Of a DNA stretch of 64,000 nucleotides, positions 1 through 8,070 are shown piece after piece. Made by a program: the position numbers and the translations under genes. This DNA is from an uncultured Acidobacteriia bacterium (GTDB lineage: Bacteria > Acidobacteriota > Terriglobia > Bryobacterales > Bryobacteraceae), in assembly GCA_903907865.1 (NCBI GenBank), contig CAIVPR010000085.1:115326-179325 (forward strand), in the 5' to 3' direction. The stretch's first letter is position 1; each line of letters opens with the position of its first letter. The notes under the pieces were generated by a model. The model saw only the letters and a list, made by a program, of their open reading frames with translations. It made no database searches and had not been told where the DNA came from.

Positions 1-1142
1 TCCAACAACTCCACCGACGACACCTCGTCCATCAGTAGTCGCCACGAATTGCGGCCTCGCAGGTCCACCTGCTGCAAATCCTGGTCCAGCCGCCCTTCGG
101 GGAATAGATGTTTCGCTCCAAGGGTGTCCACATCCTCCGCCACGAGGGCGATTTGCGACAACTCGGCGGCATGCGTTATCCCTTGGACGGGGGCTACGGC
201 TTCGAGGGTCCGCAGCGCATCCTGAGGGTCGCGCAATTGCTCGTAGGATCCCAGCAGGTTGGCGGCGGGCTCGGCCAGGTCACGCAGGGCCGCCACTTCG
301 CCCTCCATCATGTGCCGGTAAAACTCCGGCGGACGGCGCACGGTCTGGCAGGCGTTGTTGACGATGAAGTCGAGGCGCGGCAGGGTCTCGATCATCCGTT
401 GGCAGAAGGCCTCGACGCTGGGCGTATGGCGCAGGTCTAAGCCGTAGATCTGCAGGCGGTGGCCCCACTGGTCGAAATCGGGTTCACGCGCGTAACGCTG
501 GGCCGAATCGCGGGGAAATCGGGTGGTGACGATCAGCGACGCACCGGCCCTGAGCAGCTTGATGCCCGCTTGGTAGCCGATCTTCACGCGGCCGCCGGTC
601 AAAAGGGCTACCCGACCGGTCAGGTCGGCCAGTTCGAACCGTTTCGCGTAGTTGAACTCGGCGCACGGGGGGCACATTTGGTCGTAGAAGTGGTGCACGA
701 CCGTGAAATCGGCCTTGCAGACGTAGCAGTGATGGGCCTCTGCCTCGGGTGCGGTTTCGTGTGCGTCGACCGGCCCGTGCACGGGCGGCTCCAAGCGGAG
801 AGGGTCCAAGTCCTCGGGGAGGAAGATGTTCGGCGTCGAGAAAACGGGCTTGCGGCGTAGGGCGCGGATGCCGGTTTCCTGCAGTTTCTGGTCCTGCCGA
901 CGTGCCTGGGCGGCGCTGCGTTCGCGTTCCGCGGCTTTGGCGGCCCGGCGGAGTTCCCCGATATCCGGATTGTGGACGCGGGCGACGGCGCGGTGCAACC
1001 GCCCCCGGTCCTCGGCGGAAAGGTCGTCGAGCCTCGTCTGACCGTCGGCTATGGCTTCGAGAAGGGCTGTGGTGTCGCGAATCTTGGATGCGAAGGCTTC
1101 CAGATCGGAAATGGGTTGGGCGAGAGGACGGCTGCCGGGCAA
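1..1142 (-). CDS. Zinc-ribbon SDR-family oxidoreductase (3' end outside window)
   Basis: The reverse strand is open from about 1142 to the window edge. Its middle encodes a short zinc ribbon (CYVCKADF, then CPPC about 14 residues later), followed directly by an SDR Rossmann fold: RVALLTGGRVKIGYQAG is the glycine-rich NAD(P) motif, and the LDFIVNNACQ stretch is the NNA motif. About 110 residues before the zinc ribbon are charged and helical, without a recognised domain. The catalytic YxxxK is not identified and may lie beyond the window. There is no ATG; TTG at 1142 is my best guess for the start, just behind a TATTATCG-like AT patch. SDR enzymes are NAD(P)-dependent oxidoreductases; the substrate is unknown. 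The zinc ribbon could bind a partner or nucleic acid. The SDR call is good; start and function are uncertain. Confidence 0.65.
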   Translation of the reverse strand, partial: MPGSRPLAQPISDLEAFASKIRDTTALLEAIADGQTRLDDLSAEDRGRLHRAVARVHNPDIGELRRAAKAAERERSAAQARRQDQKLQETGIRALRRKPVFSTPNIFLPEDLDPLRLEPPVHGPVDAHETAPEAEAHHCYVCKADFTVVHHFYDQMCPPCAEFNYAKRFELADLTGRVALLTGGRVKIGYQAGIKLLRAGASLIVTTRFPRDSAQRYAREPDFDQWGHRLQIYGLDLRHTPSVEAFCQRMIETLPRLDFIVNNACQTVRRPPEFYRHMMEGEVAALRDLAEPAANLLGSYEQLRDPQDALRTLEAVAPVQGITHAAELSQIALVAEDVDTLGAKHLFPEGRLDQDLQQVDLRGRNSWRLLMDEVSSVELL

Positions 1143-1185
1143 GTCTCTATTATCGCAGGGCTGACTAAACCCATGCTGCTGCTGG

Positions 1186-1191
1186 TAGAAT
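1186..1191 (+). promoter_or_regulatory. Putative -10 box (TAGAAT) of the toxin-antitoxin pair
   Basis: TAGAAT lies 7 nt before the GTG at 1199, so transcription would begin at or next to the start codon. A CTGACT at 1161-1166 is a weak -35 with 19-nt spacing. Confidence 0.4.
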
Positions 1192-1198
1192 ACGGGTA

Positions 1199-1504
1199 GT
1201 GACGGAGCGACGGCTCGGAAAGGACCAAGCAAAGGCCAAGCTCAATCGTTGCATTGAGAACGGGAGGGTGCGGTTTTCCAGTCACTCCCGCGAAGAGCTC
1301 GAAATAGACAAGCTTACAACTGACGACGCGCTGACCGTATGCCGCTCCGGCTCGATCCACATGGAACCCGATTGGGACATCGGGCGGAGCGAGTGGACAT
1401 ACCGGATCGAAGGCCTTACTGCGGATCGGCGACGGATGGCAGTTCAATTCAAGTTTAAAGCCGATTCGGCAATTCTGATTACCGCTTTCGAGAGGACTAC
1501 ATGA
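1199..1504 (+). CDS. DUF4258 / MqsR-like putative toxin
   Basis: This 101-residue protein has the DUF4258 pattern: an N-terminal helix, FSSHSREEL around residue 27, a central acidic loop, a GLTADRRRMAVQFKF strand pair and a final ILITAFE strand. DUF4258 belongs to the RelE/MqsR-like fold, many members of which are ribosome-associated or free mRNA endoribonucleases. The start is GTG. Its stop overlaps the ATG of the next gene by 4 nt (ATGA), so the two are translationally coupled. The downstream gene encodes a zinc-ribbon/HTH protein of the MqsA type, which supports a toxin-antitoxin role. Catalytic residues cannot be assigned from sequence alone. Confidence 0.7.
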   Translation: MTERRLGKDQAKAKLNRCIENGRVRFSSHSREELEIDKLTTDDALTVCRSGSIHMEPDWDIGRSEWTYRIEGLTADRRRMAVQFKFKADSAILITAFERTT

Positions 1505-2025
1505 ACGCCCTTGTCCAGACTTGCACCGATTGCGGCCAACCGGTCGCCCCCGAAAGACGAAACTATCGATACTTGGAGAGTGGTTTGTCCACAGTGATCC
1601 TTAAGGGCATCGAAATCGCCAACTGCCCCAACTGCGGCAACCAAGATATTACGATCCCCAGAATAGGGAAGGTACACCGAGCAATCGCCGAAGCGCTGGC
1701 CAGCAGTCCATACCGTCTGACAGGCGAGCAGGTGCGCTTTCTTCGAAAATATTTGGGATGTCACACGGAGGACTTCGCATCTTACCTGCACGCGGATGCG
1801 GCCACGATTTCCAAGTGGGAGTCGGGCGAAGAAACGCCGGGGCCGGAAGCTGACCGATTGATTCGGCTGCTAGCCGTCGCGCTCGACAAGGGTCTTCGCC
1901 CCGCCATTTCCGCAATCGCGGGCCATCTGCCGCACATCTCCGACGCGCCCGGAACCGGCAAGGAGTTGCACCTTAATGTAGACACACTGCACGGCGCGTT
2001 TTACACCTTCTCCGTCGCCGCCTGA
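1501..2025 (+). CDS. MqsA-like zinc-ribbon/XRE antitoxin
   Basis: This 174-residue protein begins with a four-cysteine zinc ribbon (CTDCG at residues 8-12, CPNCG at 41-45), as in MqsA. An XRE-type helix-turn-helix follows at about 75-125 (LTGEQVRFLRKYLG, ISKWESGEETPGPEADRL). The roughly 50-residue C-terminal tail is not part of canonical MqsA. It should bind and neutralise the protein encoded just upstream and repress its own operon through the HTH. The ATGA overlap fits co-expression. The toxin here is DUF4258-like rather than classical MqsR, a pairing often seen in environmental bacteria. Confidence 0.75.
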   Translation: MNALVQTCTDCGQPVAPERRNYRYLESGLSTVILKGIEIANCPNCGNQDITIPRIGKVHRAIAEALASSPYRLTGEQVRFLRKYLGCHTEDFASYLHADAATISKWESGEETPGPEADRLIRLLAVALDKGLRPAISAIAGHLPHISDAPGTGKELHLNVDTLHGAFYTFSVAA

Positions 2026-2033
2026 ACCCGCGT

Positions 2034-2999
2034 CTAGCGCGCCGAGGGTGCCACACCCTTCGCATGCCCACCAGCCTTGAACGGGAGTGGGTGGTAATCG
2101 CCCACAAGATCCACATTCATGGTCGGAGTGATGGCCGATTCGAGGCCGAGCGCCCAATAAACCGCGTTCACCAGCAGCCGACCTTGGGCAGGCACCAGGA
2201 GATCCTCGGACGTCCCCATCGTCGTAACGAAGATTCGGGCGTTCGCTGTCCGAGTCCACGCCACCGGCATCATTGGCTCGCTCTGCGTGCCCGGCACGGG
2301 GTCGTCCTTGGCGCTCATCCCGGCGAGAACCTGCCCGTTCACCAAGACCCGCGCGTCGGCGGGCAGAGGCGTTCTGACCGTGTAGACATCCGTCGGACTC
2401 CATAGTTCGCCCGAACGGATGCCTCGCAGTATCGGGTGGTCGGCCACATTGTCGGGAATGATGCCGCGCGTGCTCTGTTGGCCATGCTTGCCGTGGTGGC
2501 TCACCCAGGTTTCCCCCAGGACGCGCTTCCCGAAACCGCCGTCCGGCTGGTTCCAGCTATAGGCCATGTAGGTCGGGCTGGACTTGATCTGGAAGGCGTG
2601 GGTCGCCGTCCGCAGGGCGACGATGGGCTTGCCGGATTCCACGTAATCTACAATGTGCTTCATCTGCGCATCCGGGAGGTCCCGGAATCGGGTGTGGATC
2701 ACCATCAGATCGGCAGTGTCGAGCGCCTCCAGGCCCGGAATGTTGCCACTCTCGCCGGGGTTGATGGTGCCGTCTTTCTTATCGATCGCGAAAAGCACCG
2801 TGCAGCGAAAGCCGTGCCGCGTCGCGAGAATCTTCGCAAGCTGCGGCAGCAGTTCCTCTGACCGGTATTCCTCGTCGCCGCTCACCAGCACCACGTGCTT
2901 CAACTTGGCGGGCGCCGAGGGTTCCAACGTGATCCACGGATCCGCCGCAAACGCCGCCGACACCGCAAACGCAGCCAAAACCAACAGCCTACCGCGCAA
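2034..2999 (-). CDS. Secreted ThuA-domain protein
   Basis: This ThuA-like (class I amidotransferase-like fold) protein has the blocks LKHVVLVSGDEEYRSEELL, TADLMVIHTRFRDLP and GKPIVALRTATHAF. I place the start at TTG 2999, not at an upstream ATG. From there the protein opens with a clean signal peptide (RGRLLVLAAFAVSAAFA, then ADP) and overlaps the stop of the preceding peptidase gene by 11 nt. Residues upstream of this TTG are low-complexity arginine/threonine and lie inside the other gene. ThuA proteins are linked to sugar utilisation in some bacteria, but the biochemical role is unresolved. It is translationally coupled to the M20 peptidase and likely exported. About 321 residues. Confidence 0.75.
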   Translation of the reverse strand: MRGRLLVLAAFAVSAAFAADPWITLEPSAPAKLKHVVLVSGDEEYRSEELLPQLAKILATRHGFRCTVLFAIDKKDGTINPGESGNIPGLEALDTADLMVIHTRFRDLPDAQMKHIVDYVESGKPIVALRTATHAFQIKSSPTYMAYSWNQPDGGFGKRVLGETWVSHHGKHGQQSTRGIIPDNVADHPILRGIRSGELWSPTDVYTVRTPLPADARVLVNGQVLAGMSAKDDPVPGTQSEPMMPVAWTRTANARIFVTTMGTSEDLLVPAQGRLLVNAVYWALGLESAITPTMNVDLVGDYHPLPFKAGGHAKGVAPSAR

Positions 3000-4215
3000 G
3001 CGCCACCGCCAGCAGCAGGGCGCGCTGCGTTCCCAGATACGAATCCTTGGTGTCGAAGGTCTCGTCGAGCGAGTGGTTCGCCGTGCCGCCGCCCCCGCCG
3101 CCAATGGTGATGGCCGGGATGCCGAGGTTCATCGGCACGTTCGCGTCTGTGGAACTCTCGCCCAAAGGCGGGTTTTCGGCGAAGAGCTTCGAGACCTCGA
3201 CCGCCGTCTTCACAATCGCCGAATCCGCGGACGTGCTGCCGGCAGGGCGGTACCCGACCAGCGCGTTGTCCACCGTGACAGGCCCGCGCCCTTTCCAGCG
3301 CTTGTTCTCCTCGTCCACCGCCTGCTGTACCGCCTTCTTGTACTTGGCGTGGACGGTTTCGAGCGAGTCCTTGTCCGACGAGCGCATGTCCACCTCCATC
3401 CACCCTTCAAACGGGATCGAATTGACCGACGTGCCTCCCCCCACCCGACCCACGTTGAACGTGGTCTTGGGCGTCGTGGGAACCTCGAACTCGTCGATCT
3501 TCGCAATCGCGCGGCCCATGGCTTGGATCGGATTTCCAAGCCCGAACGCCCCGAAACTGTGGCCGCCCGGACCTTTGAACGTCGCCCGGTAGCGGTAGCT
3601 GCCGACGCCGATGTTGGTGATCCGTAGTCCCGTACCGTCGACGGACACGAACTTGTCGATCTGGCCCTTCAGGGTGACGTTGAACAATTCCTTGGTGCCG
3701 CGCAAATCGCCGAGCCCTTCCTCGCCCGTGTCGGCGACGAACGTGATGGTGCCAGGCGTCTGCACCTTGGCCTCGTCAAGGGCGCGGATCACAGAGAGCA
3801 TAACCGCCAAGCCCCGGCAGTCATCGGCGATGCCGGGAGCGGCCAAGATCAGTCCGTTCCGCTTCACCTTCACGTCCGTGCCTTCCGGGAAGACCGTATC
3901 CAAGTGGGCTTGGAACAGCAGATTCGGATGCGCCGAAAGGCCAGGTCGGACGCCGATGACGTTGCCGGCCTTGTCGATGCGCACATCCTTGAGACCCGCC
4001 TGCTGGAAGAGGCGTTCAAACTCCCTGGCCCGCACTTCTTCTTTGAACGGAGGCGCGGGAATCTCGCAGACCCGGATTTGTTCGTCGATGAAATGCGCCT
4101 CGTTGCGCTGCGCGGCATCAAGGGCCGCTTTCACCGTGGGGTCGACAGCCAATGTGGAAGCGGTCTGGGCGTGGAGCATGCCGGCGGCGGCAAGGAAGAA
4201 AAATGCGATGCGCAT
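2989..4215 (-). CDS. Secreted M20-family metallopeptidase (PepT-like)
   Basis: This 408-residue protein has a signal peptide (MRIAFFFLAAAGMLHAQ). The di-zinc M20 core is clear: the QAHLDTVFPEG metal motif near residue 100, the ADDCRGLAVML motif near 130, the DTGEEGLGD catalytic and metal glutamates near 165, and a C-terminal glycine-rich segment followed by NHSLDE. The dimerisation lid (GPGGHSFGAFG) is present. M20 enzymes hydrolyse small peptides or N-acyl amino acids; the closest resemblance is to peptidase T/M20 aminoacyl peptidases. It lies 13 nt downstream of the next M20 gene and overlaps the ThuA gene, so the three probably form one operon for peptide or amide scavenging in the periplasm. 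Confidence 0.88.
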   Translation of the reverse strand: MRIAFFFLAAAGMLHAQTASTLAVDPTVKAALDAAQRNEAHFIDEQIRVCEIPAPPFKEEVRAREFERLFQQAGLKDVRIDKAGNVIGVRPGLSAHPNLLFQAHLDTVFPEGTDVKVKRNGLILAAPGIADDCRGLAVMLSVIRALDEAKVQTPGTITFVADTGEEGLGDLRGTKELFNVTLKGQIDKFVSVDGTGLRITNIGVGSYRYRATFKGPGGHSFGAFGLGNPIQAMGRAIAKIDEFEVPTTPKTTFNVGRVGGGTSVNSIPFEGWMEVDMRSSDKDSLETVHAKYKKAVQQAVDEENKRWKGRGPVTVDNALVGYRPAGSTSADSAIVKTAVEVSKLFAENPPLGESSTDANVPMNLGIPAITIGGGGGGTANHSLDETFDTKDSYLGTQRALLLAVALAR

Positions 4216-4220
4216 GCCCC

Positions 4221-4226
4221 ATCTTA
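4221..4226 (-). promoter_or_regulatory. Putative -10 box TAAGAT before the M20 gene
   Basis: TAAGAT is followed by GGGGC and the ATG at 4215. The same arrangement (TAACAT, GGGGC, ATG) precedes the neighbouring M20 gene at 5647. It could drive a leaderless transcript inside the operon. Because the intergenic gap is only 13 nt, coincidence is possible. Confidence 0.3.
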
Positions 4227-4228
4227 AG

Positions 4229-5647
4229 TTACTTGGCGGGGCCGTTGACGGGGGCCTTGGCGTCGGCGGGAATCAGGGTCTTCCACCCGAGGCCGTGGCG
4301 GCGTTTGTCGAAGTCGGCGCGGGCAGCTTGGAGCAGGGCGGGCTGAGTGTAAAGTTCCATCGCCCCCAGCGCAAGGGTCCGCGCGGCCACCAGCATGCCC
4401 TTGCGTCCGATTGAAGTTCCCGAGCATGCCGCGGCCTGCCACGTGTGCGGCGAGACGCCGGACGGGAACGTCGCCGTGGTGAATTCGACCGAGGGGACGT
4501 TCCAGCTGACGTCGCCAAAGTCGGACGATGCCATGCCCTGTGGGGCGGATTTGTCGGCGCGGATCTCGGCAGGTTCCTGAAAATCGACGGGCGGGTCGAG
4601 GGTCTTGCGGATCTCCTCGGCGAATTTGCGCTCGTCGGGCGAGTAGGTGTAGCCACCCGCCTTTTGCATGGCGCGGCCCATGACCGAGGCCAGCGTGTCG
4701 TTGGGTACGACATTGGCTCGTGCCGATTGCTGTGCGAGTTCGATGCGGGTCTCGGAAGCCAACGCCCCGGCCTGGGCGCATTTGACGATGCGCTCCCAAA
4801 TCCCGGCAAGCGTGTCCATCTGAGGATGCCGCGCCATGAGGCTGACCTCCGCAAACGCAGGCACCACGTTCGGGGCTGATCCACCGTTGGTGATCACATA
4901 GTGGATCCGCGCCTCCTGCGGCACGTGCTCGCGCAGCATTTCCACCGCGTTCAGCATGATCATGGCCCCGTCCAGCGCCGACCGCCCCCGGAAAGGCGCG
5001 ATCGCCGCATGCGCCGGCGTGCCGTAGAAGCGGAACAGCGCGGAATCGACCGCCAGGTTCGAGCCGAGGTTGACCTCATTCACGGAACCGGGGTGCCAAG
5101 TCAGGACGGCGTCGACATCCTGGAAGAGTCCGGCGTGGATCATGTAGATCTTGCCGCCGCCGCCTTCCTCCGCGGGAGTTCCGTAGTAGCGGAGGGTGCC
5201 CTTGGTGCCAGCGGCCTGCATTTCCTCCTTGATCGCGATCGCAGCCAAGGCCGACGCGCTGCCGAGGAGGTTGTGGCCGCAGCCGTGTCCGGCAGCGCCG
5301 TGCTGGACCGGGGCGCGGGAGGACGTGTCTTTCTGGGAGAGTCCGGGGAGGGCGTCGAACTCGCCCAGGAGTGCAATGACGGGCTTGCCGGAGCCGAATT
5401 CCGCGACGAAGGCGGTCGGCATGCCAGCCATGGCGGATTTGACGGAGAACCCGGCGGCCCGCAACTCCTCTTGGAGCAACAACGAACTGCGATCCTCGTG
5501 GAAACCGAGTTCCGGCGACTCCCAGATCTTTCGCGAGACGACCTCAAGCGCGGGCGCGTGGGTCGCGACGCGGTCCAAGACCCGGTCCTGGCCGTGGACC
5601 GCCGTCGCGAGGGTGGCTGCCAGGGCGAAGAGAAAGACAGGGCGCAT
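4229..5647 (-). CDS. Secreted M20 amidohydrolase (AbgB-like)
   Basis: The start is ATG 5647, which gives a signal peptide (MRPVFLFALAATLATAVHGQ); the frame stays open upstream but carries no domain there. About 472 residues. M20D/AbgB features are present: the LLGEFDALPGLSQ block, HGAAGHGCGHNLLG, YGTPAEEGGGGK and AVLTWHPGS. AbgB-type enzymes cleave N-acyl amino acids such as p-aminobenzoyl-glutamate, and relatives include N-acyl-L-amino-acid amidohydrolases. The C-terminal FSPHTW-type motif is seen as FPSGVSPHTWQAAAC. Export distinguishes it from cytoplasmic AbgB. It is followed after 13 nt by a second M20 gene. Confidence 0.87.
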   Translation of the reverse strand: MRPVFLFALAATLATAVHGQDRVLDRVATHAPALEVVSRKIWESPELGFHEDRSSLLLQEELRAAGFSVKSAMAGMPTAFVAEFGSGKPVIALLGEFDALPGLSQKDTSSRAPVQHGAAGHGCGHNLLGSASALAAIAIKEEMQAAGTKGTLRYYGTPAEEGGGGKIYMIHAGLFQDVDAVLTWHPGSVNEVNLGSNLAVDSALFRFYGTPAHAAIAPFRGRSALDGAMIMLNAVEMLREHVPQEARIHYVITNGGSAPNVVPAFAEVSLMARHPQMDTLAGIWERIVKCAQAGALASETRIELAQQSARANVVPNDTLASVMGRAMQKAGGYTYSPDERKFAEEIRKTLDPPVDFQEPAEIRADKSAPQGMASSDFGDVSWNVPSVEFTTATFPSGVSPHTWQAAACSGTSIGRKGMLVAARTLALGAMELYTQPALLQAARADFDKRRHGLGWKTLIPADAKAPVNGPAK

Positions 5648-5652
5648 GCCCC

Positions 5653-5658
5653 ATGTTA
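5653..5658 (-). promoter_or_regulatory. Putative -10 box TAACAT of the M20/ThuA operon
   Basis: TAACAT is followed by GGGGC and ATG 5647. A transcript starting 6 to 7 nt past the hexamer would begin at or beside the start codon. No good -35 is visible. Confidence 0.35.
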
Positions 5659-5841
5659 GCCGCCCACTTCTGCCCCAGCACGGATTGATCCAAGCGGCGT
5701 TGGAGTAGAGGTAAGCCGAGGCGTGCGCTGGGAAGGCTGGCCGGCGATGCCATGGTGCAGGTCGTGCAATCGAGATCAAGCAAACATAAGGGTATTTGCC
5801 GCCGACCGGTTCCAGTACTCCCCGCCCCGATACGGCCAGCA

Positions 5842-7911
5842 TCAAGGATGCCAGCCTCGCCGGACCAGGCGTTCGATGGCCGATTGTGGATGGTTCAACC
5901 CCATCACCAGAGCGGTTTCCGACGGAATTGGACTCCATCCTATGATCGGCATTCCGGGCGCATAGACCCGGCGGGCACCCTTCCGGTCGTAGGGCAGGAA
6001 CCAGACCTCCCACAACCGGGCAGCCGTTCCGACCTGCACATAGATGCCGTCTCCGACCGCACGCACAAACGACGCCAACGGCCCTTCGAAGACCAACTCC
6101 GGACGCCTGTCCGCCAGCGCCATCCGGTAGACCTGCCCGTTCGAGGAATAGTAGAGGACACTGCCGTCCGGAGACTCGTCGGCGTTGCTGGCGACCGCCT
6201 CCGTGATTCGTTCCGGCGGCCCGCCCTCGCGCGGTACCCGCCAAATCCTGTAAGCGCCGTCGTTATTCGAGCTGTAGTAGATGTACCGCCCGTCGCGGGA
6301 ATAGAACGGAAACTGGTTGTCGGCCCCGTCGGACGCCAGTATCCGCGCCGACGAGTCGGGGGAAACAACGTATAGCCGCGAATGGTAGCCGGACGTGCCG
6401 GCGGAAAACACAACCTCCTTTGAGTCGGGCGACCATCGCGGCAGATTCCCGGCCAACGATGTGGCGGCGCGCACCGTGCGCGTTCCGTCCGGCGCGGAAA
6501 ACCAGAGTCCGGGGCTTCCATCGCGCGACGAGGTAAACACCAGCTGCCGCCCGTCGGGCGATAGATCGGGTTGGCTGTCCTCGTCCACAGTCTGGAAGCT
6601 GGCCGTGGGGGCGGCCCCGTCGGGCTCAACACGGCCAATGAATCCATGCTTCCGCATCTTGAGGTACACGTACTTGCCGGGGGCGTACTCGGCCGGCGTA
6701 CCAACCCCCTCCGGCACGTCGCTCAGTTGTTCGACCCGGCCCGTGCTCACCACATAGCGCATGGCGATTCCGACCGGCTTGGTGTAGTAGACCGATTGCC
6801 CGTCGAAGCTCCAGCGGGTATTGAGCAGCCCATTACCCTTGGTGGCGTTCAAAGGCTGCGCCGGACCTGCCGCGTGGAAATCGCCGTCCAAAGGAAGCGT
6901 GTACAGTGTCGAGTTCGAGGGCTGGCCACCGTCGGCGATGAACGCGAGCGTCCGCCCGTCCGGCGAGACGGCGGGATGGAAGGCATTCAGCCCTTCGATA
7001 AGCGCATGGCGGTCGCCCGTGGCAACCGAGACCAGATAGAGGCCCAACGGGCCACCCGAAATGCTGTCGGGGACAATGAGGTTCCGCGAATCCGGCGTCC
7101 AAGCCAGTCCCGCGACATTGGTCTGGATCGTCGTCAACAGCCGCTGCCCTTGTCCTGGCGCGCCGTTTGCAGGTGCTAGATAGACGGCTCTCGTCGCAGC
7201 CGCAACCCGGCGCTGAAATGCGATATTCCGTCCGTCGGGCGACCACGCGGGGCTCACATTCGGCTCGGGTCCGTCGGTAAGCCGTTGGAACTTGGAAGAG
7301 CCAACGGTCACGGTGAAAATGTCGTCGCGACTACGTTCGCCATTCCAGACGAAGGCGATCTTGGATCCGTCAGGGGACACGGAAGGTTGCCGCAAGGCGC
7401 CGGGGAGCTGGATTGTGACGATCTCGGGAGGGCGGTTCGCGCTCCAGCGCCAAATCACCGAGGCTCCGAGGACCACAACAAGCGACAGGACCGCCGGAAA
7501 AAACCACTTGGGCCGACTCCGGACCACGGCTGGCGGCGGCGCGGTGTCATCTGATTGGGGCGGTACCGGCTCTACGGTTGCGAATTGAAAGACCGGGGCA
7601 TAGGAGCCCTTGGGGATGGAAATACGGACGCCGCTGTTCCATCCTTCCGTCGAGTAATAGGAGTCGAGGCCACCCCGGACCCGCGCCATTTCGACGCGCA
7701 CGATGGCGTCCTCGTCGGGGTGGAAGTCAGCACCGCGCCCGTAGACATCGGACGCGATGGTGGCGGCGGAGATCTCCGCCCCGGGGTCTTCCATGCGGCG
7801 CCGCACCACATAGGCGAGGATTTCCTTGCGACGGGCCGACCGGGCGAAAGGCGGGCTCTGGAGGATTGCCTCCAACTGGGCCTCGACCCTCTCGGCCATG
7901 GTCGTTTCCAT
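5842..7911 (-). CDS. Membrane-bound winged-helix regulator with PD40 beta-propeller
   Basis: About 689 residues from ATG 7911 (METTMAERVEAQ); a second ATG at 7899 is equally possible. Residues 1-105 form the N-terminal DNA-binding-like domain common in Acidobacteria (KEILAYVVRRRMEDPG, VYGRGADFHPDEDAIVRVEMARVR, IPKGSYAPVF). One membrane helix follows (WFFPAVLSLVVVLGASVIW, around 138-156). The rest is a TolB-like propeller of WD40-like PD40 repeats, each with SPDGR or SPDSR signatures. The topology suggests a cytoplasmic DNA-binding head and a periplasmic sensor propeller, a one-component design similar in principle to CadC/ToxR. Ligand and targets are unknown. It is transcribed divergently from the PEP-CTERM gene at 8071. 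Confidence 0.8.
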   Translation of the reverse strand: METTMAERVEAQLEAILQSPPFARSARRKEILAYVVRRRMEDPGAEISAATIASDVYGRGADFHPDEDAIVRVEMARVRGGLDSYYSTEGWNSGVRISIPKGSYAPVFQFATVEPVPPQSDDTAPPPAVVRSRPKWFFPAVLSLVVVLGASVIWRWSANRPPEIVTIQLPGALRQPSVSPDGSKIAFVWNGERSRDDIFTVTVGSSKFQRLTDGPEPNVSPAWSPDGRNIAFQRRVAAATRAVYLAPANGAPGQGQRLLTTIQTNVAGLAWTPDSRNLIVPDSISGGPLGLYLVSVATGDRHALIEGLNAFHPAVSPDGRTLAFIADGGQPSNSTLYTLPLDGDFHAAGPAQPLNATKGNGLLNTRWSFDGQSVYYTKPVGIAMRYVVSTGRVEQLSDVPEGVGTPAEYAPGKYVYLKMRKHGFIGRVEPDGAAPTASFQTVDEDSQPDLSPDGRQLVFTSSRDGSPGLWFSAPDGTRTVRAATSLAGNLPRWSPDSKEVVFSAGTSGYHSRLYVVSPDSSARILASDGADNQFPFYSRDGRYIYYSSNNDGAYRIWRVPREGGPPERITEAVASNADESPDGSVLYYSSNGQVYRMALADRRPELVFEGPLASFVRAVGDGIYVQVGTAARLWEVWFLPYDRKGARRVYAPGMPIIGWSPIPSETALVMGLNHPQSAIERLVRRGWHP

Positions 7912-7954
7912 AGGGATTCTGAACGAGGATCGTAGCACTTGCCCACGGAAGACT

Positions 7955-8039
7955 TGTTACGGAAACGTGTAACGGCGGCTATCCAGCACAAACGACAGGG
8001 CTTGACCGCGTCACAAAATTTTCGCGGTTGTTACTTGCC
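7955..8039 (+). promoter_or_regulatory. Conserved upstream element pair of the PEP-CTERM gene
   Basis: Two blocks are shared with the region before 14284. Block 1 at 7955 is TGTTACGGAAACGTGTAAC, an inverted repeat of GTTAC/GTAAC. Block 2 at 8009-8039 matches 14239-14269 at about 24 of 31 positions and ends in TTGTTACTTGCC. The start-to-start distance between blocks is 54 bp at both loci. Block 2 contains GTCACA and TGTTAC half-sites. This looks like a tandem operator or promoter module. A TTGACC at 8002-8007 could act as a -35. Confidence 0.5.
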
Positions 8040-8070
8040 CGGCTCCGGCAATCGCTTTAGGCTCGGGCAT

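Noticed and set aside
5648..6244. Upstream extension of the M20 amidohydrolase by 199 codons
   Set aside because: It covers the intergenic region and the end of the propeller gene in another frame, with no domain; the signal peptide fixes the start at 5647.
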